The notes under the pieces were generated by a model, which was given only the letters and a program-made list of their open reading frames with translations, searched no databases and was not told the origin of the DNA. DNA of 64,000 bases from Notolepis coatsorum (Eukaryota > Chordata > Actinopteri > Aulopiformes > Paralepididae): positions 112,813,974 through 112,877,973 of the forward strand of contig OZ020594.1 of assembly GCA_963971535.1 (NCBI GenBank), written 5' to 3'. Positions within the stretch are counted from its first letter, which is position 1. Each line of letters opens with the position of its first letter. This document shows positions 33,324 through 49,400 of this stretch, in pieces. The position numbers were made by a program, and so were the translations under genes.

Positions 33324-36300
33324 GATGAGGGGGGGGACACTACTGCACATGTGGATGAGGGGGGGACACTACTGCACATGTGGATGAGGGGGGACACTAC
33401 TGCACATGTGGATGAGGGGGGGACACTACTGTACATGTGGATGAGGGGGGACACTACTGTGCATGAGGATGAGGGGGGACACTACTGCACATGTGGATGA
33501 GGGGGGGGACACTACTGCACATGTGGATGAGGGGGGGACACTACTGTGCATGAGGATGAGGGGGGACACTACTGCACATGTGGATGAGGGGGGGACACTA
33601 CTGCACATGTGGATGAGGGGGGGGGGACACTACTGCACATGTGGATGAGGGGGGGGACACTACTGTACATGTGGATGAGGGGGGGACACTACTGTACATG
33701 TGGATGAGGGGGGGACACTACTGCACATGTGGATGAGGGGGGACACTACTGTACATGAGGATGAGGGGGGGGGGGACACTACTGTACATGAGGATGAGGG
33801 GGGACACTACTGCACATGTGGATGAGGGGGGGGACACTACTGTACATGTGGATGAGGGGGGACACTACTGCACATGTGGATGAGGGGGGGACACTACTGC
33901 ACATGTGGATGAGGGGGGGGGGGGACACTACTGCACATGTGGATGAGGGGGGACACTACTGCACATGTGGATGAGGGGGGGGACACTACTGCACATGTGG
34001 ATGAGGGGGGACACTACTGCACATGCGGATGAGGGGGGGGACACTACTGTACATGTGGATGAGGGGGGGACACTACTGCACATGTGGATGAGGGGGGGAC
34101 ACTACTGCACATGTGGATGAGGGGGGGGACACTACTGTACATGTGGATGAGGGGGGGGACACTACTGCACATGTGGATGAGGGGGGACACTACTGCACAT
34201 GTGGATGAGGGGGGGACACTACTGCACATGTGGATGAGGGGGGGACACTACTGTGCATGAGGATGAGGGGGGACACTACTGCACATGTGGATGAGGGGGG
34301 GACACTACTGCACATGTGGATGAGGGGGGGGACACTACTGCACATGTGGATGAGGGGGGGGACACTACTGTACATGTGGATGAGGGGGGGACACTACTGT
34401 ACATGTGGATGAGGGGGGGACACTACTGCACATGTGGATGAGGGGGGACACTACTGTACATGAGGATGAGGGGGGGGGGGGACACTACTGTACATGAGGA
34501 TGAGGGGGGACACTACTGCACATGTGGATGAGGGGGGGGACACTACTGTACATGTGGATGAGGGGGGACACTACTGCACATGTGGATGAGGGGGGGACAC
34601 TACTGCACATGTGGATGAGGGGGGGGGGACACTACTGCACATGTGGATGAGGGGGGACACTACTGCACATGTGGATGAGGGGGGGACACTACTGCACATG
34701 TGGATGAGGGGGGACACTACTGCACATGCGGATGAGGGGGGGGGACACTACTGTACATGTGGATGAGGGGGGGACACTACTGCACATGTGGATGAGGGGG
34801 GGGACACTACTGCACATGTGGATGAGGGGGGGGACACTACTGTACATGTGGATGAGGGGGGGACACTACTGCACATGTGGATGAGGGGGGGGACACTACT
34901 GCACATGTGGATGAGGGGGGACACTACTGCACATGTGGATGAGGGGGGGACACTACTGCACATGTGGATGAGGGGGGGACACTACTGCACATGTGGATGA
35001 GGGGGGACACTACTGCACATGCGGATGAGGGGGGGGACACTACTGCACATGTGGATGAGGGGGGGACACTACTGTACATGTGGATGAGGGGGGGACACTA
35101 CTGCACATGTGGATGAGGGGGGGGACACTACTGTACATGTGGATGAGGGGGGGGACACTACTGCACATGTGGATGAGGGGGGGGACACTACTGCACATGT
35201 GGATGAGGGGGGACACTACTGCACATGTGGATGAGGGGGGGACACTACTGCACATGTGGATGAGGGGGGGACACTACTGTGCATGAGGATGAGGGGGGAC
35301 ACTACTGTACATGTGGATGAGGGGGGACACTACTGCACATGTGGATGAGGGGGGACACTACTGCACATGTGGATGAGGGGGGGACACTACTGCACATGTG
35401 GATGAGGGGGGGGACACTACTGCACATGTGGATGAGGGGGGGGACACTACTGTACATGTGGATGAGGGGGGGACACTACTGTACATGTGGATGAGGGGGG
35501 GACACTACTGCACATGTGGATGAGGGGGGACACTACTGTACATGAGGATGAGGGGGGGGGGACACTACTGTACATGAGGATGAGGGGGGACACTACTGCA
35601 CATGTGGATGAGGGGGGGGACACTACTGTACATGTGGATGAGGGGGGACACTACTGCACATGTGGATGAGGGGGGACACTACTGCACATGTGGATGAGGG
35701 GGGGGGGACACTACTGCACATGTGGATGAGGGGGGACACTACTGCACATGTGGATGAGGGGGGGGACACTACTGCACATGTGGATGAGGGGGGACACTAC
35801 TGCACATGCGGATGAGGGGGGGGGGACACTACTGTACATGTGGATGAGGGGGGGACACTGCTGCACATGTGGATGAGGGGGGGGACACTACTGCACATGT
35901 GGATGAGGGGGGGACACTACTGTACATGTGGATGAGGGGGGGGACACTACTGCACATGTGGATGAGGGGGGGGACACTACTGCACATGTGGATGAGGGGG
36001 TACACTACTGCACATGTGGATGAGGGGGGGACACTACTGCACATGTGGATGAGGGGGGAACACTACTGCACATGTGGATGAGGGGGGACACTACTGCACA
36101 TGCGGATGAGGGGGGGGACACTACTGCACATGTGGATGAGGGGGGGACACTACTGTACATGTGGATGAGGGGGGGACACTACTGTACATGAGGATGAGGG
36201 GGGGACACTACTGTACATGAGGATGAGGGGGGGGGACACTACTGTACATGAGGATGAGGGGGGACACTACTGCACATGTGGATGAGGGGGGACACTACTG

Positions 36301-38729
36301 TACATGTGGATGAGGGGGGACACTACTGTACATGTGGATGAGGGGGGACACTACTGCACATGTGGATGAGGGGGGACACTACTGTGCATGTGGATGAGGG
36401 GGGGACACTACTGTACATGTGGATGAGGGGGGACACTACTGTGCATGTGGATGAGGGGGGGACACTACTGTACATGTGGATGAGGGGGGACACTACTGTA
36501 CATGTGGATGAGGGGGGGACACTACTGTACATGTGGATGAGGGGGGGACACTACTGCACATGTGGATGAGGGGGGGGACACTACTGCACATGTGGATGAG
36601 GGGGGACACTACTGCACATGTGGATGAGGGGGGGGGACACTACTGCACATGCGGATGAGGGGGGGGACACTACTGTACATGAGGATGAGGGGGGGACACT
36701 ACTGCACATGTGGATGAGGGGGGGACACTACTGTACATGTGGATGAGGGGGGGGGGACACTACTGCACATGTGGATGAGGGGGGGACACTACTGTACATG
36801 TGGATGAGGGGGGACACTACTGTACATGTGGATGAGGGGGGGGACACTACTGTACATGTGGATGAGGGGGGACACTACTGCACATGCGGATGAGGGGGGG
36901 ACACTACTGCACATGCGGATGAGGGGGGGACACACGAATGTACATGTAGATGAGGGGGGGACACTACTGCACATGTGGATGAGGGGGGGACACTACTGTA
37001 CATGTGGATGAGGGGGGGGACACTACTGTACATGTGGATGAGGGGGGACACTACTGCACATGCGGATGAGGGGGGGGACACTACTGCACATGCGGATGAG
37101 GGGGGGGGGGACAATACTGTACATGTAGATGAGGGGGGGACACTACTGCACATGTGGATGAGGGGGGGACACTACTGTACATGTGGATGAGGGGGGACAC
37201 TACTGCACATGCGGATGAGGGGGGGGGGCACTACTGTACATGTAGATGAGGGGGGGACACTACTGCACATGTGGATGAGGGGGGGACACTACTGTACATG
37301 AGGGGGGGAACACTACTGCACATGTGGATGAGGGGGGGGGGGACACTACTGCACATGTGGATGAGGGGGGACACTACTGCACATGTGGATGAGGGGGGGG
37401 ACACTACTGCACATGCAGATGAGGGGGGGGGGGACACTACTGTACATGTAGATGAGGGGGGACACTACTGCACATGTGGATGAGGGGGGGACACTACTGT
37501 ACATGAGGGGGGGGACACTACTGCACATGCGGATGAGGGGGGGGACACTACTGCACATGTGGATGAGGGGGGACACTACTGCACATGTGGATGAGGGGGG
37601 ACACTACTGCACATGTGGATGAGGGGGGACACTACTGTACATGCGGATGAGGGGGGGACACTACTGTACATGTGGATGAGGGGGGGACACTACTGTACAT
37701 GTGGATGAGGGGGGGACACTACTGTACATGCGGATGAGGGGGGGGACACTACTGTACATGTGGATGAGGGGGGGACACTACTGTACATGTAGATGAGGGG
37801 GGACACTACTGTACATGAGGATGAGGGGGGGACACTACTGTACATGTGGATGAGGGGGGGGACACTACTGCACATGTGGATGAGGGGGGGACACTACTGC
37901 ACATGTGGATGAGGGGGGACACTACTGCACATGTGGATGAGGGGGGGGACACTACTGCACATGTGGATGAGGGGGGACACTACTGCACATGAGGATGAGG
38001 GGGGGACACTACTGTACATGTGGATGAGGGGGGGACACTACTGCACATGTGGATGAGGGGGGACACTACTGCACATGTGGATGAGGGGGGACACTACTGT
38101 ACATGTGGATGAGGGGGGGGGGATACTACTGTGCATGAGGATGAGGGGGGACACTACTGCACATGTGGATGAGAGGGGGACACTCCTGCACATGTGGATG
38201 AGGGGGGACACTACTGTACATGTGGATGAGGGGGGGACACTACTGCACATGTGGATGAGGGGGGGACACTACTGCACATGTGGATGAGGGGGGGACACTA
38301 CTGTGCATGAGGATGAGGGGGGGACACTACTGTACATGTGGATGAGGGGGGGACACTACTGTACATGTGGATGAGGGGGGACACTACTGCACATGTGGAT
38401 GAGGGGGGGACACTACTGTACATGTGGATGAGGGGGGGACACTACTGCACATGTGGATGAGGGGGGGACACTACTGTGCATGAGGATGAGGGGGGGGACA
38501 CTACTGTACATGTGGATGAGGGGGGGACACTACTGTACATGTGGATGAGGGGGGGGACACTACTGCACATGTGGATGAGGGGGGGACACTACTGCACATG
38601 TGGATGAGGGGGGACACTACTGTACATGTGGATGAGGGGGGACACTACTGTACATGTGGATGAGGGGGGACACTACTGTGCATGTGGATGAGGGGGGGAC
38701 ACTACTGTACATGTGGATGAGGGGTGACA

Positions 38730-41700
38730 CTAATGTACATGTGGATGAGGGGGGGACACTACTGTACATGTGGATGAGGGGGGGACACTACTGCACATGT
38801 GGATGAGGGGGGGGGGGACACTACTGTACATGTGGATGAGGGGGGACACTACTGCACATGTGGATGAGGGGGGGGGGGCACTACTGCACATGCAGATGAG
38901 GGGGGGGACACTACTGTACATGTGGATGAGGGGGGGGACACTACTGCACATGTGGATGAGGGGGGGGACACTACTGTACATGTGGATGAGGGGGGGGCAC
39001 TACTGCACATGTGGATGAGGGGGGACACTACTGCACATGCGGATGAGGGGGGGGGGACACTACTGTACATGTGGATGAGGGGGGGGGACACTACTGTACA
39101 TGTGGGTGAGGGGGGGGACACTACTGTACATGAGGATGAGGGGGGGACACTACTGTACATGTGGATGAGGGGGGGACGCTACTGCGCATGTGGATGAGGG
39201 GGGGGACACTACTGTACATGTGGATGAGGGGGGGACACTACTGTACATGTGGATGAGGGGGGGGACACTACTGTACATGTGGATGAGGGGGGACACTACT
39301 GCACATGCGGATGAGGGGGGGGACACTACTGCACATGCGGATGAGGGGGGGACACACTAATGTACATGTAGATGAGGGGGGGACACTACTGCACATGTGG
39401 ATGAGGTGGGGACACTACTGTACATGTGGATGAGGGGGGGCACTACTGTACATGTGGATGAGGGGGGACACTACTGCACATGCGGATGAGGGGGGGGGAC
39501 ACTACTGTACATGTAGATGAGGGGGGGACACTACTGCACATGTGGATGAGGGGGGGACACTACTGTACATGAGGGGGGGAACACTACTACACATGTGGAT
39601 GAGGGGGGGGGACACTACTGCACATGTGGATGAGGGGGGACACTACTGCACATGTGGATGAGGGGGGGACACTACTGTACATGTGGATGAGGGGGGACAC
39701 TAATGTACATGTGGATGAGGGGGGACACTACTGTGCATGTGGATGAGGGGGGGACACTACTGTACATGTGGATGAGGGGGGACACTAATGTACATGTGGA
39801 TGAGGGGGGGACACTACTGTGCATGTGGATGAGGGGGGGGCACTACTGCACATGTGGATGAGGGGGGGGGACACTACTGCACATGTGGATGAGGGGGGGG
39901 CACTACTGCACATGCAGATGAGGGGGGGGACACTACTGTACATGTGGATGAGGGGGGGGACACTACTGCACATGTGGATGAGGGGGGGGACACTACTGTT
40001 CATGTGGATGAGGGGGGGGACACTACTGCACATGTGGATGAGGGGGGACACTACTGCACATGCGGATGAGGGGGGGGACACACTACTGTACATGTGGATG
40101 AGGGGGGGGACACTACTGTACATGTGGATGAGGGGGGGGACACTACTGTACATGAGGATGAGGGGGGGACACTACTGTACATGTGGATGAGGGGGGGACG
40201 CTACTGCGCATGTGGATGAGGGGGGGGACACTACTGTACATGTGGATGAGGGGGGGACACTACTGTACATGTGGATGAGGGGGGACACTACTGCACATGC
40301 GGATGAGGGGGGGGACACTACTGCACATGCGGATGAGGGGGGGGACACTAATGTACATGTAGATGAGGGGGGGACACTACTGCACATGTGGATGAGGTGG
40401 GGACACTACTGTACATGTGGATGAGGGGGGGGCACTACTGTACATGTGGATGAGGGGGGACACTACTGCACATGCGGATGAGGGGGGGGACACTACTGTA
40501 CATGTAGATGAGGGGGGGACACTACTGCACATGTGGATGAGGGGGGGACACTACTGTACATGAGGGGGGGAACACTACTGCACATGTGGATGAGGGGGGG
40601 GGACACTACTGCACATGTGGATGAGGGGGGACACTACTGCACATGTGGATGAGGGGGGGGACACTACTGCACATGCGGATGAGGGGGGGGGACACTACTG
40701 TACATGTAGATGAGGGGGGACACTACTGCACATGTGGATGAGCGGGGGACACTACTGTACATGAGGGGGGGGACACTACTGCACATGCGGATGAGGGGGG
40801 GGACACTACTGCACATGTGGATGAGGGGGGACACTACTGCACATGTGGATGAGGGGGGACACTACTGTACGTGTGGATGAGGGGGGACACTACTGCACAT
40901 GTGGATGAGGGGGGACACTACTGTACATGCGGATGAGGGGGACACACTACTGTACATGTGGATGAGGGGGGGGACACTACTGTACATGTGGATGAGGGGG
41001 GACACTACTGTACATGAGGATGAGGGGGGGACACTACTGCACATGCGGATGAGGGGGGGACACACGAATGTACATGTAGATGAGGGGGGGACACTACTGC
41101 ACATGTGGATGAGGGGGGGACACTACTGTACATGTGGATGAGGGGGGGGACACTACTGTACATGTGGATGAGGGGGGACACTACTGCACATGCGGATGAG
41201 GGGGGGGACACTACTGCACATGCGGATGAGGGGGGGGGGGACAATACTGTACATGTAGATGAGGGGGGGACACTACTGCACATGTGGATGAGGGGGGGAC
41301 ACTACTGTACATGAGGGGGGGAACACTACTGCACATGTGGATGAGGGGGGGGACACTACTGCACATGTGGATGAGGGGGGACACTACTGCACATGTGGAT
41401 GAGGGGGGGACACTACTGCACATGCGGATGAGGGGGGGGACACTACTGTACATGTAGATGAGGGGGGACACTACTGCACATGTGGATGAGCGGGGGACAC
41501 TACTGTACATGAGGGGGGGACACTACTGCACATGCGGATGAGGGGGGGACACTACTGCACATGTGGATGAGGGGGGACACTACTGCACATGTGGATGAGG
41601 GGGGGACACTACTGTACATGCGGATGAGGGGGGGACACTACTGTACATGTGGATGAGGGGGGGACACTACTGTACATGTGGATGAGGGGGGGACACTACT

Positions 41701-44661
41701 GCACATGCGGATGAGGGGGGGGGACACTACTGTACATGTAGATGAGGGGGGACACTACTGCACATGTGGATGAGCGGGGGACACTACTGTACATGAGGGG
41801 GGGGACACTACTGCACATGCGGATGAGGGGGGGGACACTACTGCACATGTGGATGAGGGGGGACACTACTGCACATGTGGATGAGGGGGGACACTACTGT
41901 ACGTGTGGATGAGGGGGGACACTACTGCACATGTGGATGAGGGGGGACACTACTGTACATGCGGATGAGGGGGACACACTACTGTACATGTGGATGAGGG
42001 GGGGGACACTACTGTACATGTGGATGAGGGGGGACACTACTGTACATGAGGATGAGGGGGGGACACTACTGCACATGCGGATGAGGGGGGGACACACGAA
42101 TGTACATGTAGATGAGGGGGGGACACTACTGCACATGTGGATGAGGGGGGGACACTACTGTACATGTGGATGAGGGGGGGGACACTACTGTACATGTGGA
42201 TGAGGGGGGACACTACTGCACATGCGGATGAGGGGGGGGACACTACTGCACATGCGGATGAGGGGGGGGGGGACAATACTGTACATGTAGATGAGGGGGG
42301 GACACTACTGCACATGTGGATGAGGGGGGGACACTACTGTACATGAGGGGGGGAACACTACTGCACATGTGGATGAGGGGGGGGACACTACTGCACATGT
42401 GGATGAGGGGGGACACTACTGCACATGTGGATGAGGGGGGGACACTACTGCACATGCGGATGAGGGGGGGGGACACTACTGTACATGTAGATGAGGGGGG
42501 ACACTACTGCACATGTGGATGAGCGGGGGACACTACTGTACATGAGGGGGGGACACTACTGCACATGCGGATGAGGGGGGGACACTACTGCACATGTGGA
42601 TGAGGGGGGACACTACTGCACATGTGGATGAGGGGGGGACACTACTGTACATGCGGATGAGGGGGGGACACTACTGTACATGTGGATGAGGGGGGGACAC
42701 TACTGTACATGTGGATGAGGGGGGGACACTACTGTACATGCGGATGAGGGGGGGGGGGCACTACTGTACATGTGGATGAGGGGGGGACACTACTGCACAT
42801 GTGGATGAGGGGGGGGGACACTACTGTACATGTGGATGAGGGGGGGGACACTACTGTACATGTGGATGAGGGGGGGACACTACTGTACATGTGGATGAGG
42901 GGGGACACTACTGTGCATGTGGATGAGGGGGGGACACTACTGTACATGTGGATGAGGGGTGACACTAATGTACATGTGGATGAGGGGGGGACACTACTGT
43001 ACATGTGGATGAGGGGGGGACACTACTGCACATGTGGATGAGGGGGGGGGGGACACTACTGTACATGTGGATGAGGGGGGACACTACTGCACATGTGGAT
43101 GAGGGGGGGGGGGCACTACTGCACATGCAGATGAGGGGGGGGACACTACTGTACATGTGGATGAGGGGGGGGACACTACTGCACATGTGGATGAGGGGGG
43201 GGACACTACTGTACATGTGGATGAGGGGGGGGGCACTACTGCACATGTGGATGAGGGGGGACACTACTGCACATGCGGATGAGGGGGGGGGGACACTACT
43301 GTACATGTGGATGAGGGGGGGGGACACTACTGTACATGTGGGTGAGGGGGGGGACACTACTGTACATGAGGATGAGGGGGGGACACTACTGTACATGTGG
43401 ATGAGGGGGGGACGCTACTGCGCATGTGGATGAGGGGGGGACACTACTGTACATGTGGATGAGGGGGGGACACTACTGTACATGTGGATGAGGGGGGGGA
43501 CACTACTGTACATGTGGATGAGGGGGGACACTACTGCACATGCGGATGAGGGGGGGGACACTACTGCACATGCGGATGAGGGGGGGACACACTAATGTAC
43601 ATGTAGATGAGGGGGGGACACTACTGCACATGTGGATGAGGTGGGGACACTACTGTACATGTGGATGAGGGGGGGCACTACTGTACATGTGGATGAGGGG
43701 GGACACTACTGCACATGCGGATGAGGGGGGGGGACACTACTGTACATGTAGATGAGGGGGGGACACTACTGCACATGTGGATGAGGGGGGGACACTACTG
43801 TACATGAGGGGGGGAACACTACTACACATGTGGATGAGGGGGGGGGACACTACTGCACATGTGGATGAGGGGGGACACTACTGCACATGTGGATGAGGGG
43901 GGGACACTACTGTACATGTGGATGAGGGGGGACACTAATGTACATGTGGATGAGGGGGGACACTACTGTGCATGTGGATGAGGGGGGGACACTACTGTAC
44001 ATGTGGATGAGGGGGGACACTAATGTACATGTGGATGAGGGGGGGACACTACTGTGCATGTGGATGAGGGGGGGGCACTACTGCACATGTGGATGAGGGG
44101 GGGGGACACTACTGCACATGTGGATGAGGGGGGGGCACTACTGCACATGCAGATGAGGGGGGGGGACACTACTGTACATGTGGATGAGGGGGGGGACACT
44201 ACTGCACATGTGGATGAGGGGGGGGACACTACTGTTCATGTGGATGAGGGGGGGGACACTACTGCACATGTGGATGAGGGGGGACACTACTGCACATGCG
44301 GATGAGGGGGGGGGACACACTACTGTACATGTGGATAAGGGGGGGGACACTACTGTACATGTGGATGAGGGGGGGGACACTACTGTACATGAGGATGAGG
44401 GGGGGACACTACTGTACATGTGGATGAGGGGGGGACGCTACTGCGCATGTGGATGAGGGGGGGGACACTACTGTACATGTGGATGAGGGGGGGACACTAC
44501 TGTACATGTGGATGAGGGGGGACACTACTGCACATGCGGATGAGGGGGGGGACACTACTGCACATGCGGATGAGGGGGGGGACACTAATGTACATGTAGA
44601 TGAGGGGGGGACACTACTGCACATGTGGATGAGGTGGGGACACTACTGTACATGTGGATGA
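38730..44661. repeat. Higher-order duplication, offset about 4,235
   Basis: Unit order in 38730-40424 recurs at 42965-44661 (offset 4,235-4,237). Within the interval, 40862-41314 recurs at 41894-42346 (offset 1,032). Marker variants include ACTACTGTTCATGTGG, GTGGGTGAGG and GACGCTACTGCGCATG. Confidence 0.8.
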
Positions 44662-46439
44662 GGGGGGGGCACTACTGTACATGTGGATGAGGGGGGACAC
44701 TACTGCACATGCGGATGAGGGGGGGGACACTACTGTACATGTAGATGAGGGGGGGACACTACTGCACATGTGGATGAGGGGGGGACACTACTGTACATGA
44801 GGGGGGGAACACTACTGCACATGTGGATGAGGGGGGGGGACACTACTGCACATGTGGATGAGGGGGGACACTACTGCACATGTGGATGAGGGGGGGGACA
44901 CTACTGCACATGCGGATGAGGGGGGGGGACACTACTGTACATGTAGATGAGGGGGGACACTACTGCACATGTGGATGAGCGGGGGACACTACTGTACATG
45001 AGGGGGGGGACACTACTGCACATGCGGATGAGGGGGGGGACACTACTGCACATGTGGATGAGGGGGGACACTACTGCACATGTGGATGAGGGGGGACACT
45101 ACTGTACGTGTGGATGAGGGGGGACACTACTGCACATGTGGATGAGGGGGGACACTACTGTACATGCGGATGAGGGGGGGACACTACTGTACATGTGGAT
45201 GAGGGGGGGGGACACTACTGTACATGTGGATGAGGGGGGACACTACTGTACATGAGGATGAGGGGGGGACACTACTGCACATGCGGATGAGGGGGGGACA
45301 CACGAATGTACATGTAGATGAGGGGGGGACACTACTGCACATGTGGATGAGGGGGGGACACTACTGTACATGTGGATGAGGGGGGGGACACTACTGTACA
45401 TGTGGATGAGGGGGGACACTACTGCACATGCGGATGAGGGGGGGGACACTACTGCACATGCGGATGAGGGGGGGGGGACAATACTGTACATGTAGATGAG
45501 GGGGGGACACTACTGCACATGTGGATGAGGGGGGGACACTACTGTACATGAGGGGGGGAACACTACTGCACATGTGGATGAGGGGGGGGACACTACTGCA
45601 CATGTGGATGAGGGGGGACACTACTGCACATGTGGATGAGGGGGGGGGACACTACTGTACATGTAGATGAGGGGGGACACTACTGCACATGTGGATGAGC
45701 GGGGGACACTACTGTACATGAGGGGGGGACACTACTGCACATGCGGATGAGGGGGGGACACTACTGCACATGTGGATGAGCGGGGGACACTACTGTACAT
45801 GCGGATGAGGGGGGACACTACTGCACATGTGGATGAGCGGGGGACACTACTGTACATGAGGGGGGGACACTACTGCACATGCGGATGAGGGGGGGACACT
45901 ACTGCACATGCGGATGAGGGGGGGGGACACTACTGTACATGTAGATGAGGGGGGACACTACTGCACATGTGGATGAGCGGGGGACACTACTGTACATGAG
46001 GGGGGGACACTACTGCACATGCGGATGAGGGGGGGACACTACTGTACATGAGGGGGGGAACACTACTGCACATGTGGATGAGGGGGGGGACACTACTGCA
46101 CATGTGGATGAGGGGGGACACTACTGCACATGTGGATGAGGGGGGGACACTACTGCACATGCGGATGAGGGGGGGGGACACTACTGTACATGTAGATGAG
46201 GGGGGACACTACTGCACATGTGGATGAGCGGGGGACACTACTGTACATGAGGGGGGGACACTACTGCACATGCGGATGAGGGGGGGACACTACTGCACAT
46301 GTGGATGAGGGGGGACACTACTGCACATGTGGATGAGGGGGGGACACTACTGTACATGCGGATGAGGGGGGGACACTACTGTACATGTGGATGAGGGGGG
46401 GACACTACTGTACATGTGGATGAGGGGGGGACACTACTG

Positions 46440-49400
46440 TACATGCGGATGAGGGGGGGGGGGCACTACTGTACATGTGGATGAGGGGGGGGACACTACT
46501 GTACATGTAGATGAGGGGGGACACTACTGTACATGAGGATGAGGGGGGGACACTACTGTACATGTGGACAAGCGGCACGGTGGTGTAGTGGTTAAACACT
46601 GTCGCCTCACAGCAAGAAGGTCCAGGGTTCGATTCCCGCTTGGGGACCAGGTTTCCATGATGCCAGTTACCCAGGTGGGGTATCTCCCAGGCCTTTCTGT
46701 GTGGAGTTTGCATGTTCTCCCCGTGCTCGCAAGGGTTTCCTCCCCCGATAAGATAAACCCAATGGAAAAACATGCACAACAACAAGATCGCTAACGCTGT
46801 GGCGTCCTTGACGAAGACGGACAGGAGCACTTGGATTGGTCCCCTGGCGCGGCTCACGTTGCGCCTGTCTGCTCCCGGCTGCCCTTGGGGGGGAAGGACG
46901 ACGGGATGGGTTAATCGCAGAGACGAATCGCATACATGCATCGCATGCATGCCGATTATTGACCTCTGAGCAGGTCCTAAATTATTATTATATTATAATT
47001 ATTATTATAAATTATAAGATGAGGGGGGGGACACTACTGCACATGTGGATGAGGGGGGGACACTACTGCACATGTGGATGAGGGGGGACACTACTGCACA
47101 TGTGGATGAGGGGGGGACACTACTGTACATGTGGATGAGGGGGGACACTACTGTGCATGAGGATGAGGGGGGACACTACTGCACATGCGGATGAGGGGGG
47201 GGGACACTACTGCACATGTGGATGAGGGGGGGACACTACTGTGCATGAGGATGAGGGGGGACACTACTGCACATGTGGATGAGGGGGGGACACTACTGCA
47301 CATGTGGATGAGGGGGGGGACACTACTGCACATGTGGATGAGGGGGGGGACACTACTGTACATGTGGATGAGGGGGGGACACTACTGTACATGTGGATGA
47401 GGGGGGGACACTACTGCACATGTGGATGAGGGGGGACACTACTGTACATGAGGATGAGGGGGGGGGGACACTACTGTACATGAGGATGAGGGGGGACACT
47501 ACTGCACATGTGGATGAGGGGGGGGACACTACTGTACATGTGGATGAGGGGGGACACTACTGCACATGTGGATGAGGGGGGGACACTACTGCACATGTGG
47601 ATGAGGGGGGGGGGACACTACTGCACATGTGGATGAGGGGGGACACTACTGCACATGTGGATGAGGGGGGGGACACTACTGCACATGTGGATGAGGGGGG
47701 ACACTACTGCACATGCGGATGAGGGGGGGGGACACTACTGTACATGTGGATGAGGGGGGGACACTACTGCACATGTGGATGAGGGGGGGACACTACTGCA
47801 CATGTGGATGAGGGGGGGGACACTACTGTACATGTGGATGAGGGGGGGGACACTACTGCACATGTGGATGAGGGGGGGGACACTACTGCACATGTGGATG
47901 AGGGGGGACACTACTGCACATGTGGATGAGGGGGGGACACTACTGCACATGTGGATGAGGGGGGGACACTACTGCACATGTGGATGAGGGGGGACACTAC
48001 TGCACATGCGGATGAGGGGGGGGACACTACTGCACATGTGGATGAGGGGGGGACACTACTGTACATGTGGATGAGGGGGGGACACTACTGTACATGAGGA
48101 TGAGGGGGGGACACTACTGTACATGAGGATGAGGGGGGGGGACACTACTGTACATGAGGATGAGGGGGGACACTACTGCACATGTGGATGAGGGGGGACA
48201 CTACTGTACATGTGGATGAGGGGGGACACTACTGTACATGTGGATGAGGGGGGGACACTACTGCACATGTGGATGAGGGGGGACACTACTGTGCATGTGG
48301 ATGAGGGGGGGACACTACTGTACATGTGGATGAGGGGGGACACTACTGTGCATGTGGATGAGGGGGGGACACTACTGTACATGTGGATGAGGGGGGACAC
48401 TACTGTACATGTGGATGAGGGGGGGACACTACTGTACATGTGGATGAGGGGGGGACACTACTGTACATGTGGATGAGGGGGGGGACACTACTGCACATGT
48501 GGATGAGGGGGGGACACTACTGTACATGTGGATGAGGGGGGGGACACTACTGCACATGTGGATGAGGGGGGACACTACTGCACATGTGGATGAGGGGGGG
48601 GACACTACTGCACATGCGGATGAGGGGGGGGACACTACTGTACATGAGGATGAGGGGGGGACACTACTGCACATGTGGATGAGGGGGGGACACTACTGTA
48701 CATGTGGATGAGGGGGGGGACACTACTGCACATGTGGATGAGGGGGGGACACTACTGTACATGTGGATGAGGGGGGGACACTACTGTACATGTGGATGAG
48801 GGGGGGGACACTACTGTACATGTGGATGAGGGGGGACACTACTGCACATGCGGATGAGGGGGGGGACACTACTGCACATGCGGATGAGGGGGGGACACAC
48901 GAATGTACATGTAGATGAGGGGGGGACACTACTGCACATGTGGATGAGGGGGGGACACTACTGTACATGTGGATGAGGGGGGGACACTACTGTACATGTG
49001 GATGAGGGGGGGACACTACTGTACATGCGGATGAGGGGGGGGGGGCACTACTGTACATGTGGATGAGGGGGGGACACTACTGTACATGTAGATGAGGGGG
49101 GACACTACTGTACATGAGGATGAGGGGGGGACACTACTGTACATGTGGATGAGGGGGGGGACACTACTGCACATGTGGATGAGGGGGGGACACTACTGCA
49201 CATGTGGATGAGGGGGGACACTACTGCACATGTGGATGAGGGGGGGACACTACTGCACATGTGGATGAGGGGGGACACTACTGCACATGAGGATGAGGGG
49301 GGGGACACTACTGTACATGTGGATGAGGGGGGACACTACTGCACATGTGGATGAGGGGGGGACACTACTGCACATGTGGATGAGGGGGGGACACTACTGT